NCBI RefSeq assembly: GCF_001428665.1
Contig: NZ_LMIJ01000011.1
Location: 185,859-249,858, forward strand
DNA length: 64,000 bases
Reading direction: 5' to 3'
Source of the DNA: Acidovorax sp. Root219
Lineage (GTDB): Bacteria; Pseudomonadota; Gammaproteobacteria; Burkholderiales; Burkholderiaceae_C
In this document: positions 1-8,998 of the stretch, piece after piece
Layout of the letters: each line of letters starts with the position of its first letter
Position numbering within the stretch: the stretch's first letter is position 1
The notes under the pieces: generated by a model
Databases searched by the model: none
The model's input: only the letters and a program-made list of their open reading frames with translations
What the model was told of the DNA's origin: nothing
Position numbers and translations under genes: made by a program

Positions 1-2
1 TG

Positions 3-662
3 ATTGGCGACTACGAGAGTGGCATGGCCTGGGCAAATCACCTGAGACTGCGCAGTTCGGCACTGCGACGACGTCTCCCCGGCGTGGTTGTCTTGACTTG
101 GCGCGATAGCGAGGCGGACGTGCAAAACGCGCTGCAGGCCGGCGTTTGCGGTTATCTGCTCAACAGCTGCAACCCGCATGAACTGGTAGACGCGGTGCGC
201 GCAGTGAGACGAGGCTCGCCTTACCTTTGCGATGTTGCCGCATCGCTTGTTGCGACGAGCTTGACACGCACTCCACTGACCGTTCGCGAGAGCGAAATCC
301 TGCAGCTGATTGGAAGTGGCATGTCGAACAAGGTGGTTGCCTCGGAGTTGAACATCGCCCTGGGTACGGTCAAGGCACACGCCAAAGCAATCCTTGACAA
401 GCTGGGCGCACGCAGTCGCACACAAGCCACCGTCATCGCCGCGCAACGGGGCTTGCTGGGGCATCACTCGTCGCTACGCCGGGCAGCCATGCCACACAGC
501 CCACCGATCTCAATAGAGCTTCCTATGCAGCAACCGCCGGATCGAGTTGCTGCTTGGGATCTCGAATCACCCGCTGCACAGGGCAGAAGTCGAGTCGAGC
601 CTCAAGTTCGACATCGCCAGCGCAGCGCAAGCCACGCAGCTCAAGCAGTGCAGCACCTCTGA
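3..662 (+). CDS. LuxR/NarL-type response regulator, 5' end outside the window
   Basis: The frame is open from the first bases, so the N-terminus lies upstream. What remains is the back half of a receiver-like domain (VVVLTWRDSEADVQNAL, then GVCGYLLNSCNPHELVDAV) and a complete LuxR C-terminal helix-turn-helix (LTVRESEILQLIGSGMSNK, then GTVKAHAKAILDKLGARSR). The lysine that normally follows GYLL in receiver domains is asparagine here, so this may be a phosphorylation-independent 'atypical' receiver. The last ~65 residues after the HTH are rich in R, Q and P and look like unconstrained read-through. It lies upstream of the GMC oxidoreductase on the same strand. The LuxR family call is firm; the target genes are unknown. 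Confidence 0.75.
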   Translation: MGDYESGMAWANHLRLRSSALRRRLPGVVVLTWRDSEADVQNALQAGVCGYLLNSCNPHELVDAVRAVRRGSPYLCDVAASLVATSLTRTPLTVRESEILQLIGSGMSNKVVASELNIALGTVKAHAKAILDKLGARSRTQATVIAAQRGLLGHHSSLRRAAMPHSPPISIELPMQQPPDRVAAWDLESPAAQGRSRVEPQVRHRQRSASHAAQAVQHL

Positions 663-727
663 TCAATCACGAACACCCCACATCGCTCGGCCTGGTCGCG
701 CACAACAGAACACTTTGGAGCAATGAA

Positions 728-2308
728 ATGAGCAGCAATCAAGAAACCAACGCGGAAGAAAACGGCCGTGCAGTCACGTCCGAGTCAAACATATCGCTCA
801 GTTCAGCCCGTTCAGGATTTGACATCATCATTGTCGGTGGCGGATCAGCCGGCGCAGTGCTGGCTAACCGACTAAGCGCCGATCCATCGCGTCGTGTGTT
901 ACTGATCGAAGCAGGCAAGGCGTACGCGCCGAATTCTTACCCAGACTCCGTCCGCCGCCAGGACATATTGGGTGGCGACGCGCAACATGATTGGGGCTTT
1001 CAGAGCGAGCCTGGTGTACTGGGAAGACGCCTGCGGCTCAACCGGGGCAAGGTCCTCGGTGGCTCGTCGGCGATCAATGGCGCCGTGGCGATGCGGCTAC
1101 CAAAAGCTGACCATACCCGTTGGGCCGAGGCACATGACCTCGCTGCATTGAGCTGGCAGGACTCAAAGTCGTTCTATCGCTCCCTGGAGCGAACGTCCGG
1201 CGCCGGTGGAGAGGGCCGCGACGGGCCCTTCCCTATTCATCAGCTTGGCGACGAAGAAGTCTCCGATCAGCACCGTGATTTCATCTCGTCGGCCCTTGCT
1301 GCCGGACACGAGCGCTCCGCAGGCTTCGCGACAGAGCAGCCGCTGGGCGTGGGCCCCTACGTGATGAACACACGCATGGGCGTGCGGCTCAACACGGGAA
1401 TGACGTTCTTAAGCGACGCGGTGAGAGCACGGCCGAATCTGACCATTCGTGACCAGACACTCGTAGATGCGGTAGTGGTCGAGCAGGGGCGTGCGAAGGG
1501 TGTTCGACTCGCTGACGGTACGCTCGTCCTGGCGGGTGAAGTCGTACTGTCCGCCGGCACCTACGTCAGTCCGGCGATCCTGATGCGATCTGGCATCGGT
1601 CCGAACGAGGTATTGCGCCGCCTCAACATCCCGCTGGTGTCTGACTTGCCGGTTGGGCAACACTTGCAGGATCACCCTTTCGTACCCACGGTCTGGTCCA
1701 TCCGCAAGGAAGCTCTTGGACTGGGTTTTCCCCCCATCAGTGCCATGCTCTGGACAAGTTCGCGCCAGGCAGTGGACGGTGTGGCGGACCTGAACATCAG
1801 CACCGCACCGATGCCCGAGGGCAGCCAGCCAAAGGAGGGAGCAATGTTCCTTCTGTTCGCGGCGCTCGTGCGGCCGCGCTCGACGGGATCACTGATCATC
1901 GCGAGCCGTGACCCGATGGTCGCGCCCGTCATCGATCTTGGTTTCCTTACTGACAGCGGAGACCGTGATCGATTGATCGATGGGATCGAGATGGTTCGAG
2001 CCATCGCGCGTCAATCCCCGTTTGCGGACGCTGTGGGTGCCGAAATTATGCCTGGTACCTCCGTGCAAGATCGCACTTCAATCAGTGCGGCGATTACGGC
2101 TACCGTCGAAACTTACCAGCACCCGACCTCCACGGTTCCCATGGGTGGTGTGCGCGACAACCGCGCTGTGGTGGACATCGACGGACGGGTGCGCGCCATC
2201 AAGGGGCTGCGGGTCGTCGATGCATCGATCTGGCCGGACGTGCCCTCCGTCGCGACGGGGTTCCCGACCATGATGTTGGCCGAGCGCATAGCCTCTCGGA
2301 TGGCATAA
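728..2308 (+). CDS. GMC-family FAD-dependent oxidoreductase (choline/alcohol dehydrogenase-like)
   Basis: The 526-residue protein carries the GMC FAD-binding motif (DIIIVGGGSAGAVLANRLS) about 35 residues in, the GMC signature 1 region (RGKVLGGSSAINGAVAMR), the signature 2 type stretch (VLSAGTYVSPAILMRSGIG) and a C-terminal HPTSTVPMG block containing the usual active-site histidine region. The family oxidises alcohol groups with FAD; the substrate cannot be read from sequence. I chose ATG 728 because GGAG lies 7 bases upstream and the glycine motif then sits at a normal depth; the frame extends further upstream without family sequence. Next on the same strand come a SnoaL-like gene and a broken SDR gene, suggesting a former catabolic operon. 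Confidence 0.88.
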   Translation: MSSNQETNAEENGRAVTSESNISLSSARSGFDIIIVGGGSAGAVLANRLSADPSRRVLLIEAGKAYAPNSYPDSVRRQDILGGDAQHDWGFQSEPGVLGRRLRLNRGKVLGGSSAINGAVAMRLPKADHTRWAEAHDLAALSWQDSKSFYRSLERTSGAGGEGRDGPFPIHQLGDEEVSDQHRDFISSALAAGHERSAGFATEQPLGVGPYVMNTRMGVRLNTGMTFLSDAVRARPNLTIRDQTLVDAVVVEQGRAKGVRLADGTLVLAGEVVLSAGTYVSPAILMRSGIGPNEVLRRLNIPLVSDLPVGQHLQDHPFVPTVWSIRKEALGLGFPPISAMLWTSSRQAVDGVADLNISTAPMPEGSQPKEGAMFLLFAALVRPRSTGSLIIASRDPMVAPVIDLGFLTDSGDRDRLIDGIEMVRAIARQSPFADAVGAEIMPGTSVQDRTSISAAITATVETYQHPTSTVPMGGVRDNRAVVDIDGRVRAIKGLRVVDASIWPDVPSVATGFPTMMLAERIASRMA

Positions 2309-2420
2309 AAAATTACGCGCTAGCAGCCAGCATCCCTGCACACAGACTCAACATCCATCCCAGGGATTTGCCCGGAGTGAATTAATCCGGGTGCCGCATC
2401 ATCAATCTGGACACACAACC

Positions 2421-2852
2421 ATGAAAACTGCTCATCTCAGCAACGAAGCTACTGCAGCGCAACTCCTCAAGCGCAGCTTGGAAACCTTCCTCGCAAAAGA
2501 TATCAAAGCCTGGGCTGAACTATGCGACGAGCATGTCGTCGTAGAGTTCCCTTTCTCACCGGATCCTGCGACCAGGAAGATGATCGGTCGTGCGGCCGTC
2601 TACAAGTACCTCAAGGACTACCCGAAAGTCATTGACCTGCACAGCGCTCCGCATATGAAAATCCGCGCCACCGACGACCCCAAAACGGCCGTGGCCGAGT
2701 GGAGCGTCTCAGGCCACGTGATCCCAAATGGAAACTCCTATGAAATGAGCTATGCGACGTTTGTGTCGGTCGAGAACGGGCTGATCGTGAACTACCGCGA
2801 GTATTGGGATCCGATGACGTTCCTTAAGAATATGGGTGACGCCCGCTTTTGA
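2421..2852 (+). CDS. SnoaL-like / ketosteroid isomerase-fold small protein
   Basis: About 143 residues with the cystatin-like alpha+beta pattern of the SnoaL/NTF2-like superfamily: an N-terminal helix (AAQLLKRSLETFLAKD), then WAELCDEHVVVEFPFSP, a central sheet region and a terminal YREYWDPMTFLKNMG segment typical of SnoaL-type proteins. Members act as isomerases, dehydratases or binding proteins; no specific substrate can be assigned. A GTG codon at 2391 in the same frame is an alternative start; neither start has a strong ribosome binding site. It follows the GMC oxidoreductase by 112 bases and precedes the truncated SDR, so the three were probably co-transcribed. Confidence 0.7.
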   Translation: MKTAHLSNEATAAQLLKRSLETFLAKDIKAWAELCDEHVVVEFPFSPDPATRKMIGRAAVYKYLKDYPKVIDLHSAPHMKIRATDDPKTAVAEWSVSGHVIPNGNSYEMSYATFVSVENGLIVNYREYWDPMTFLKNMGDARF

Positions 2853-2903
2853 TCGCTGTTCTGATCCCGACTGGATCTGGAGCTTCAAGCTAAGGAACCA
2901 CTA

Positions 2904-2990
2904 GTGTCTGGAGCAAAGCTTAGTCATGACGGACGCGTCGTCATCGTCACGGGAGCAGCCCGCGGGATTGGGCAAGCGGTCGCATGTTAG
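2904..2990 (+). pseudogene. N-terminal stub of a short-chain dehydrogenase, cut by an IS end
   Basis: A GTG start at 2904 with TAAGGA at 2891-2896 opens a frame reading VSGAKLSHDGRVVIVTGAAR and then GIGQAVA. That is the beginning of an SDR, with the TGxxxGIG cofactor-binding loop. After 27 codons the frame enters TGTTAG, the terminal bases of an IS21-type element, and stops at 2988-2990. No continuation of the SDR is recognisable beyond the element's other end at 3264, so the rest of the gene has been lost rather than merely interrupted. Confidence 0.75.
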
Positions 2991-3264
2991 TGCCAGCGCA
3001 ATCTTGACCAGCTATACCGCAAAGTGCCAATCCAATATTGACCAGGGTGTTCCACTGATCTGCTGAGAATTTCAGCAGGGATTCAAGGTGATCACCATGG
3101 ACATGATTGGCAAGGTCAGGCGCAAGAGGCTGCGCAACCAACTCTCCCTCAGCGAGATCGCAAAGCGTACGGGTCTGTCACGCAACACGGTCAAGAAGTG
3201 GCTCAAGGCGCCCCGGCGATGTTGTGCCGTGGCACTGCTGATCTCGATTGCACTGGCGCTAACA
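2985..3264 (+). mobile_element. Internally deleted IS21-family element (MITE-like, about 280 bp)
   Basis: The left end begins TGTTAGTGCCAGCGCAATC. The right end, read on the opposite strand, begins TTGTTAGCGCCAGTGCAATC, so the two termini are imperfect inverted repeats; the paired region also covers the following GACCAGC/GATCAGC. Between them only the first helix-turn-helix of IstA survives, and the rest of istA and all of istB are missing. No target-site duplication is evident (flanks CGGTCGCA and ATATGCCC). The element could only move if an intact IS21-type transposase acted on it from elsewhere. Confidence 0.7.
3103..3213 (+). pseudogene. istA: N-terminal fragment of an IS21 transposase (IstA)
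   Basis: The 37-residue segment MIGKVRRKRLRNQLSLSEIA followed by KRTGLSRNTVKKWLKAP is the N-terminal Xre/HTH domain of IstA. It then runs directly into the right terminal repeat of the deletion derivative, so the DDE catalytic domain is absent. It could still bind the element ends, but nothing here shows that it is expressed. Confidence 0.7.
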
Positions 3265-3352
3265 ATATGCCCAATTGAGCCGTCGATCCACGTCACGCTT
3301 ACATCAGCGTTTCGAAATTGAGCTCATGCCTCTTGAGAATAACTGGCTCTAA

Positions 3353-3385
3353 TCAAAAATAACAGTGCTTGGGTGGTGCCCAAGC
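3353..3385 (-). terminator. Rho-independent terminator of the GGDEF/EAL gene
   Basis: On the minus strand the perfect hairpin GCTTGGG-CACCA-CCCAAGC (3385 to 3367) is followed by ACTGTTATTTTTGATT, a T-rich tail. It lies just downstream of the GGDEF/EAL stop at 3408, in the correct orientation for that gene. Confidence 0.7.
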
Positions 3386-3407
3386 TAGCTCTTCATGGGA
3401 CATCAAT

Positions 3408-5651
3408 CTAGTCGTCCAAGTACTCATGTTTCATGGCCTTCGTCATTTGATCGGCCCATTCCGCTTTGATGTTGCCATCAGGCGCACCACCGACTGGTAG
3501 CGCAGGACTAAAGAAGTAGCCCTGCATCAAGCGGCATCCAAGGCCAGAGAGAACTGATACGTGCTGATAGTGTTCAACACCTTCCGCGACCACGTCAATG
3601 CCGAGTTCACTCGCCATCGTCAGCACCGCGCGAAATATCGCTTGGTCCCGACTATTCTCATGCACATCTCTTACAAATGAACGATCCATCTTCAACGCGC
3701 TGATTGGCAAATTTCGCAGGTATGACAGGCTTGAGTAGCCGGTTCCGAAGTCATCGAGCGCCACACTTACTCCCACGCTGCGGATCTTGTGTAGCTCTGC
3801 CACGCAAGCGTCGAAGTTTTCCATGATGGCCGACTCAGTGATCTCAACTGAAATTCGCGACGGCGTGATCCGCTCTTCTTCGATGACCCTTGCTAAAACT
3901 GCCGAGAATTTCTTTTGCAACTGTACAGAAGAAACATTAACGTTGACCCGAATTGATTCGATGCTCTGCTTTTCCCATCGCCTCACAAGCCTGACAGCAT
4001 CGCGCAGTATGCTTTCTCCAAGCGCATGAATCAGTCCGGACTCTTCGGCGATTGGAATGAAGACATCAGGACCAATCATTGAGCCATCTGGGCAACGCCA
4101 CCTCATCAGTGCTTCCACCGCCACCAACCTATCGCTGTTGATGCAGACAATCGGTTGAAACACCGTGTAGAAACCGCCCTTCGCGAGACCCAAATTCATA
4201 CCTCTCTCAATTTCGGCGCGTTGGCGGTTGGCGGCGTCCATTGCCAGCGAGTAAAAGCACACACGATTGCGACCGCTTTGCTTGGCTTTGTACATTGCTA
4301 GATCGGCGCACCGAAGCAAGCTCACCTCGTCACTTGCATCTTGCGGGAAGCGCGAAATTCCTATGCTGCATCTCGCAAACAATTCGTATTGGCCAACCTT
4401 GATTACGGGCTTAAGAGCTTCAATGAGCTTCTGACAAACTCCCACGACGTCGGTATCGCGTTTGACCGCCTCTAAGATTATGGTGAATTCATCACCGCCC
4501 ATTCGAGCGATGAGATCAACCTCTCGAACGTGACTGCGCAATCGCTGCGCCACTTGGGTGAGGAACGCATCTCCTGCATCGTGGCCATAGGTGTCGTTGA
4601 CAAGTTTGAACTGGTCGATATCTATGTAGATGAGTGCTAAGCCTTCACCATGCCGCGTTGATCGACTGATCGCCGATATTAAGTTCTCTTGAAAGAATCG
4701 TCTGTTTGGAAGCCCCGTCAATTCATCGTAGAACGCTTGGCGGCTCAGCAGCGCCTGCGCCTCCTTGAGCGGTGCGATGTTTGAGGCGATCACGATCCAA
4801 TAGCTTTCGGCGCTCTGCTCACTGCGAACGACGGAGGCGCTGCCCCAAAATGGAATTAGCCTTCCATCAGATAGCCTGGCTCGTGCTTCGCCACGCCACG
4901 ACTCTCCTCGGCGCAGCAAACGTATCGCCTCGCGTCCGCGCACTTTCATGAAATCCTTGCACAGCAGGGAGTGCAGTTGAACACCTGCCAGATCCGGACG
5001 TTCAAAAACAGACGCAGCCTGAGGATTAGCCATGATTAGCTCGCCTCCAGGTTTACAGATCAGTATGACGTCATTTGCGTTCTCAAAAACTGCCTCGGTC
5101 ATCCTCTGGCTGATCGCTTCACGGTAGCGGTCGGTAATGTCAATGTGAAGAAGCACTGCGCCGCCAGCAGGTAGGGGCGTGCCCCTAAGCAAGTAGCGGC
5201 GGCTCTCTAACGGCCCGGCAAATACATACTCAAATTCGAATGGCTGCGCTGTTCCCAATGAGGTTGAAACGCCTCTGTAAGTGGACTCGCACTTACTCAA
5301 ACAAAACTCAAGATAGGAGTCACCGATATCGCATCCTTGGAGGCCAGGGTTACCGTTCTCGACCGCGAGCTTTCGCCAGGCCATATTGAACTGCTCAATC
5401 TTGCCAGCTCCATCCAAAACTACCAGAGAGTCTCGCATTCCATCGATGATCTGCTGCAATTTATAGGTTTGTTGTCGTAACTGTTCGCTAGCGTCGTTGG
5501 CGAGTCGAGACTTTTCAATCACCAGGCTCTCCACTTGACTAAACACTTGCAGCGGACTCACGCATCCCATGTCGTCGGAGGCTGCACGATAGGCAGGTGT
5601 ACTCGTGGGTTCGAGACGCAAAGCCGACGGAGCATTCTCGTTGTCGTGCAT
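3408..5651 (-). CDS. PAS-GGDEF-EAL diguanylate cyclase/phosphodiesterase
   Basis: A 747-residue cyclic-di-GMP enzyme with two PAS-like sensor segments (roughly residues 55-180 and 185-300), a GGDEF domain (about 310-470) and an EAL domain (about 480-730). The GGDEF motif is intact, with an RxxD inhibitory-site motif (REVD) five residues before it. The EAL motif is intact (VEALMRW), as is DDFGTGYSSLSYL, which supplies further metal-binding residues. No transmembrane segment is obvious, so it is probably cytoplasmic and senses an internal ligand or redox state. Both domains look potentially active, so the net direction (synthesis or breakdown of c-di-GMP) cannot be predicted. It stands alone, with a terminator directly downstream. 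Confidence 0.92.
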   Translation of the reverse strand: MHDNENAPSALRLEPTSTPAYRAASDDMGCVSPLQVFSQVESLVIEKSRLANDASEQLRQQTYKLQQIIDGMRDSLVVLDGAGKIEQFNMAWRKLAVENGNPGLQGCDIGDSYLEFCLSKCESTYRGVSTSLGTAQPFEFEYVFAGPLESRRYLLRGTPLPAGGAVLLHIDITDRYREAISQRMTEAVFENANDVILICKPGGELIMANPQAASVFERPDLAGVQLHSLLCKDFMKVRGREAIRLLRRGESWRGEARARLSDGRLIPFWGSASVVRSEQSAESYWIVIASNIAPLKEAQALLSRQAFYDELTGLPNRRFFQENLISAISRSTRHGEGLALIYIDIDQFKLVNDTYGHDAGDAFLTQVAQRLRSHVREVDLIARMGGDEFTIILEAVKRDTDVVGVCQKLIEALKPVIKVGQYELFARCSIGISRFPQDASDEVSLLRCADLAMYKAKQSGRNRVCFYSLAMDAANRQRAEIERGMNLGLAKGGFYTVFQPIVCINSDRLVAVEALMRWRCPDGSMIGPDVFIPIAEESGLIHALGESILRDAVRLVRRWEKQSIESIRVNVNVSSVQLQKKFSAVLARVIEEERITPSRISVEITESAIMENFDACVAELHKIRSVGVSVALDDFGTGYSSLSYLRNLPISALKMDRSFVRDVHENSRDQAIFRAVLTMASELGIDVVAEGVEHYQHVSVLSGLGCRLMQGYFFSPALPVGGAPDGNIKAEWADQMTKAMKHEYLDD

Positions 5652-6306
5652 ATCTGATTTCAGCTACTTTGATTTTAGAAACTGGAATGGAAGCTGCCCT
5701 TAGAATTTTCTCAATGTGCATCTCTCAATCAGGGGTGAACGCTCGTGACGTGAGTACCGGCACGCCTCAGCCTGTGTACTTGGTGTCGACTGCTTACGTC
5801 GACTCACTCACCTGCTTCCAAGGAGGCCCACGGAGTAGCACGCGGTCCATCTGAGTGGCTGGGACGCCATGCAGTTTGAAAGACTGTATTGACCGCTAGC
5901 AGCGGTTCGCGACGGTGGAACAGTGCCGCGTTGCCAAGTAGCTCCGTCAAATAGGCCCGTGTTCCTATTGAAACTGGATGACGCCTTGGTTGTGGTACAT
6001 GGCATAGTGTGGGTGTGCTCAGGGATGAGTGTTGAGCATGCTGGTGCAACAGGCAAAAGTCACTGTCTGATCCTGCTGTTAACAGACTGAAACAGTCACC
6101 GGCACCACACCTGGCGCTACCATTTCGCGCAACTTTCTGCAAATCCGGCGCTGACTCTGGCATCTTGCAGTGATCGCTCATCGACAGGGGGTTGACTGCG
6201 CCATACGCACTTGGATGACTGCGGCATGGTGACGGATTACGCAGCCCTCCACATCTATCTCTATATGCTCGGGCTTGCGAGATATCACCGACGCCCGCCG
6301 CGACGT
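5652..6306. other. Gene-free stretch, about 650 bases
   Basis: No open frame here has family-like sequence. A 219-codon minus-strand frame crosses this stretch, but it overlaps the end of the binding-protein gene, is very rich in R, S and H, and shows no recognisable motif. The upstream regulatory region of the GGDEF/EAL gene presumably lies at the left edge. I see no IS ends or clear hairpins. Confidence 0.4.
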
Positions 6307-7494
6307 TTACAACCGCCGAGTGCTTGCATAGGGGTACAGCAAAGTGCCTGACGACAGGGGCGAGGGCCACAAAACGGCCTGCCCCCCTCCTTGCTGAAAT
6401 TGACTTATCTCGTGGCCTGTAATTCCTTGAAATTGAACTTGAAGTACTCTTGGCTCGGACCATTCTCCCCCGGGCCCAAACTTAATAGGACCCATCACGG
6501 TGTCGAACGTGGCGCTCCGTGCGCAGCCACCCAGGAGCTCGTCGTCAAGGCTTTGAGTGGCCACAACCGCTTGCTCTAAAACCTGCATCTGTGCATATGC
6601 CAGAGGAGCAGTGTAGTGCCCGAGAGGGTCAACTTGCGCCTCAGTTGCGCGCTCTTGGTAGGTCGCGAGGAAGGTCTGTACGCCTGGGAACATGAGCGCC
6701 GGGCTAGGTGCCCAGTACTCATAGTTCACAAAGCCATTAAGCAGCGGACCCAGCGCCATCTTCACCGCGGTGTTTTGTGGCCCGATCATTGATGCACCGA
6801 CCATTTTGGGCTTGAACGAATGAGCGTGGATTGCACGAACTAACGCGATCGAATCATTCAAGTAAGAGCAGATGAATAACAGATCGCAGTGGGTTGCTGC
6901 CACTGCATCTAACGCTGCACTGAAGTCTTCTGTGGACAGTGCGTAGACCTCCTCATGAACCACCTCAAAACCGTATCGAGCGGCATTCTTCTTTGCACCG
7001 ATGATGGGGTTGCGCGCAAAGGCTGCGTCTGCGGATAGCAGCGCGACGGTTTTAGGACGGGGGCTTTGCTCGGCTGCCAGCGCAAAGAACCCTTCAGTCA
7101 ACGCTGCGTTTGGGTCTGGCCCAGTGGGGATCATCGCGAAATAGTTCGGATAACCAAGGGCGCTGTTGACTCCCAGCCCCTGAAGTCCGACAAAGAAGCG
7201 CCGGCGTTCGATCATGAGAGGCAGCGCAGGTGCGACACTATTGGTGCCGTACCCTCCCACCACCAACTCCACTCCATCTTCATCAAGAAGACGCTTGTAG
7301 AGAGCCGGAACGGAAGCTGCATCCGCGTTGTCGTCGTAACACACCAGTTCCACCGGCCGACCAAGTAGGCCACCTCGGCGGTTCACGTCTTCAGCCCAGA
7401 TACTGTGCGCAAGTTGCGCTGACCGCGTATTCCCCGCCACAGGCCCAGTCAGAGACAGGCAGTATCCGATGCGGATCGGCTCGGTGGAAAGCAT
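6307..7494 (-). CDS. AmiC/urea-type periplasmic-binding-fold protein lacking a signal peptide
   Basis: About 395 residues of the type I periplasmic binding protein fold (AmiC/UrtA/FmdD group): RIGYCLSLTGPVAG at the start, VNRRGGLLGRPVELVCYDD, LVVGGYGTNSVAPALPL, and the C-terminal LWPSPLSSGTLLYPYAS. Such proteins bind small amides, urea or amino-acid-like ligands. Nothing hydrophobic precedes the first beta strand from ATG 7494 or from the upstream in-frame ATG at 7539, so it is predicted cytoplasmic, as is the amide sensor AmiC. The start lies 3 bases after the stop of the hydrolase gene, indicating translational coupling. No permease or ATPase gene is nearby, which argues for a sensor or scavenging role. 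Confidence 0.8.
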   Translation of the reverse strand: MLSTEPIRIGYCLSLTGPVAGNTRSAQLAHSIWAEDVNRRGGLLGRPVELVCYDDNADAASVPALYKRLLDEDGVELVVGGYGTNSVAPALPLMIERRRFFVGLQGLGVNSALGYPNYFAMIPTGPDPNAALTEGFFALAAEQSPRPKTVALLSADAAFARNPIIGAKKNAARYGFEVVHEEVYALSTEDFSAALDAVAATHCDLLFICSYLNDSIALVRAIHAHSFKPKMVGASMIGPQNTAVKMALGPLLNGFVNYEYWAPSPALMFPGVQTFLATYQERATEAQVDPLGHYTAPLAYAQMQVLEQAVVATQSLDDELLGGCARSATFDTVMGPIKFGPGGEWSEPRVLQVQFQGITGHEISQFQQGGGQAVLWPSPLSSGTLLYPYASTRRL

Positions 7495-7496
7495 GC

Positions 7497-8159
7497 TTAG
7501 TGCCCCGCTCTGCTGGTGTTGAGCAGCTGTGTTTCCCATGCAAGAGCGACCGCTCCTGCTCCCCCGTGCTCAAGAATTACGCCTGCGATTCCCCCCGCCG
7601 TCTCTTCGCGAGCCCAATCCCGCTGCCACTCACCCATGACGGCCGTTGTGGTGATCGGCACTACACCGGCCTGTACCATTCGGCGGACTGCCATTTCATG
7701 GGCTTCGAGCGTAACTCCACCCGAAGCGTCGGTAACAGCAAAGACGTCATATCCATCAGCCAGAGCCTGGATCGCGGGCATCGCGAGACAAATCTCGGTA
7801 TATAGGCCCGCCAGCAGCAGTTGCTTGCGACCGCTTTGCTTCACGATGTCGGTGACTTTCGGGTCTTCCCACGTGTTGATGAAGGTACGGTCAATCGGAG
7901 TTTGTTCAGGGAACACATCTTGTAGACCTTTGAGGATGTTCCCCCCTCGGTCCTTGATCACAGTAGTGAGGATGGTTGGCACGTTAAAGACCTTTGCGGC
8001 CTTTGCCAATGCCACTACGTTGTTGATTACCATCGTCGGCTCATGGCTGTGAAGATTGGCGAATTGGTAAGGTTGGTGATCGATCAGCACAACAAAACTG
8101 TCCGCGGGGCGAAGCAAGGCGTCGAGGCCTGTCTTAGCGATCTTTGGAATTGCGGGCAT
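7497..8159 (-). CDS. YcaC-like isochorismatase-family hydrolase
   Basis: A 220-residue cysteine hydrolase with the isochorismatase fold. The catalytic Asp is in FVVLIDHQPYQF, the likely Lys in TTVIKDRGG, and the nucleophilic Cys in LLAGLYTEICLAMPA; the DVFAVTDASGG motif is typical of YcaC-like proteins. YcaC relatives have no firmly established substrate; sister families hydrolyse amides, isochorismate or nicotinamide. A ribosome binding site (AAAGGAGTC) precedes ATG 8159. It is third in a four-gene minus-strand operon, between a double SnoaL-like protein and a signal-less binding protein, which suggests hydrolysis of a small amide-like compound. Confidence 0.85.
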   Translation of the reverse strand: MPAIPKIAKTGLDALLRPADSFVVLIDHQPYQFANLHSHEPTMVINNVVALAKAAKVFNVPTILTTVIKDRGGNILKGLQDVFPEQTPIDRTFINTWEDPKVTDIVKQSGRKQLLLAGLYTEICLAMPAIQALADGYDVFAVTDASGGVTLEAHEMAVRRMVQAGVVPITTTAVMGEWQRDWAREETAGGIAGVILEHGGAGAVALAWETQLLNTSRAGH

Positions 8160-8185
8160 GAAAAGACTCCTTTGGGTTAGTAAAG

Positions 8186-8998
8186 TTAAGGGGAAACCGA
8201 TGGGTCGAGAAATACGAAAAGCGTTTTGATCTTTCCGTGCTGAAATTGCGCTACATCTGTTCCTGTGACAGTTGTGATGCCATCTGGCTGAACGCCTTGC
8301 CAGCGAAGCCGTGCGACGCCGTGGTGACCGACTGCAGGCCCCGACGCTGCAAACCTGAAATGCGCCGGGAGGTTCTTGAGCAGCGAAGAAACAGCCAGGT
8401 TTATTGCTTCAGGCCCGGTCACAGACCCATGTGGCTCATGGAGTACCGCATCAGCCGCATAGATATCCTTAATTGCCGCCAATCGCCGCTGTGCATCAGA
8501 CTCACTGAATACCCGCACCAAATTGGCCTGCATGAGGTCCTCGTAGTTCACGGAGACGCTGTCGACATCACCGGCTTCAAGGGCCCGATTGTTTGCGGCT
8601 TGTATCGCTGATTCATCGGGCGAAAACATGGCGACCCCAGCCTTACCGTCCGAAGGTGGCACCTCGTCTTGCAAAACGTCCCAATGCTCGGCTAGTCGAC
8701 CATCCTCGATCCGAAAGATGTCAATAACAACTTGGGGCTTCGGCGCCCAACCGCGAATGCGGCCGTGGACGGCCACATAAGCGCCCTCGGCGACGATCAA
8801 TCCGGGTTCGTAGTGCAAGTCGGGCGGCAGCTGCGCGACCAACTCGGTCAGTACATCCCGGCCTTGTGGCATGGCCGGGTTGTGCTGGACATAATTCTCC
8901 GCGTAAAGCTTTTCCACGACCGAGGCATCTCTGCGTTGGAACAAGGCTGTCATAGCCTCAAGCACTAGTGCTCGGTTTCCGTTGAGATTGCTGTTCAT
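8186..8998 (-). CDS. Tandem SnoaL-like protein (two NTF2-fold domains)
   Basis: 270 residues. The first half (ALVLEAMTALFQRRDASVVE, then YAENYVQHNPAMPQGRDVL, and VIDIFRIEDGRLAEHWDVLQD) is a classic predicted SnoaL-like aldol-condensation-type domain. The second half, from about residue 130 (IYAADAVLHEPHGSVTGPE, then FRFAASGPAVGHHGVARLRW), is a second copy of the fold. Its ATG overlaps the stop of the upstream MoaF-like gene (ATGA), so the two are translationally coupled. The two domains may form an internal pseudo-dimer. The substrate is unknown; context suggests a catabolic operon with a YcaC-like hydrolase. Confidence 0.75.
   Translation of the reverse strand: MNSNLNGNRALVLEAMTALFQRRDASVVEKLYAENYVQHNPAMPQGRDVLTELVAQLPPDLHYEPGLIVAEGAYVAVHGRIRGWAPKPQVVIDIFRIEDGRLAEHWDVLQDEVPPSDGKAGVAMFSPDESAIQAANNRALEAGDVDSVSVNYEDLMQANLVRVFSESDAQRRLAAIKDIYAADAVLHEPHGSVTGPEAINLAVSSLLKNLPAHFRFAASGPAVGHHGVARLRWQGVQPDGITTVTGTDVAQFQHGKIKTLFVFLDPSVSP

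Noticed and set aside
2977..3272. Target-site duplication of the IS21-type deletion derivative
   Set aside because: The flanking octamers (CGGTCGCA and ATATGCCC) do not match, so no duplication can be claimed.
5804..6463. A 219-codon minus-strand frame downstream of the binding-protein gene
   Set aside because: It overlaps the real gene's 3' end, has no family-like segment and no convincing ribosome binding site.
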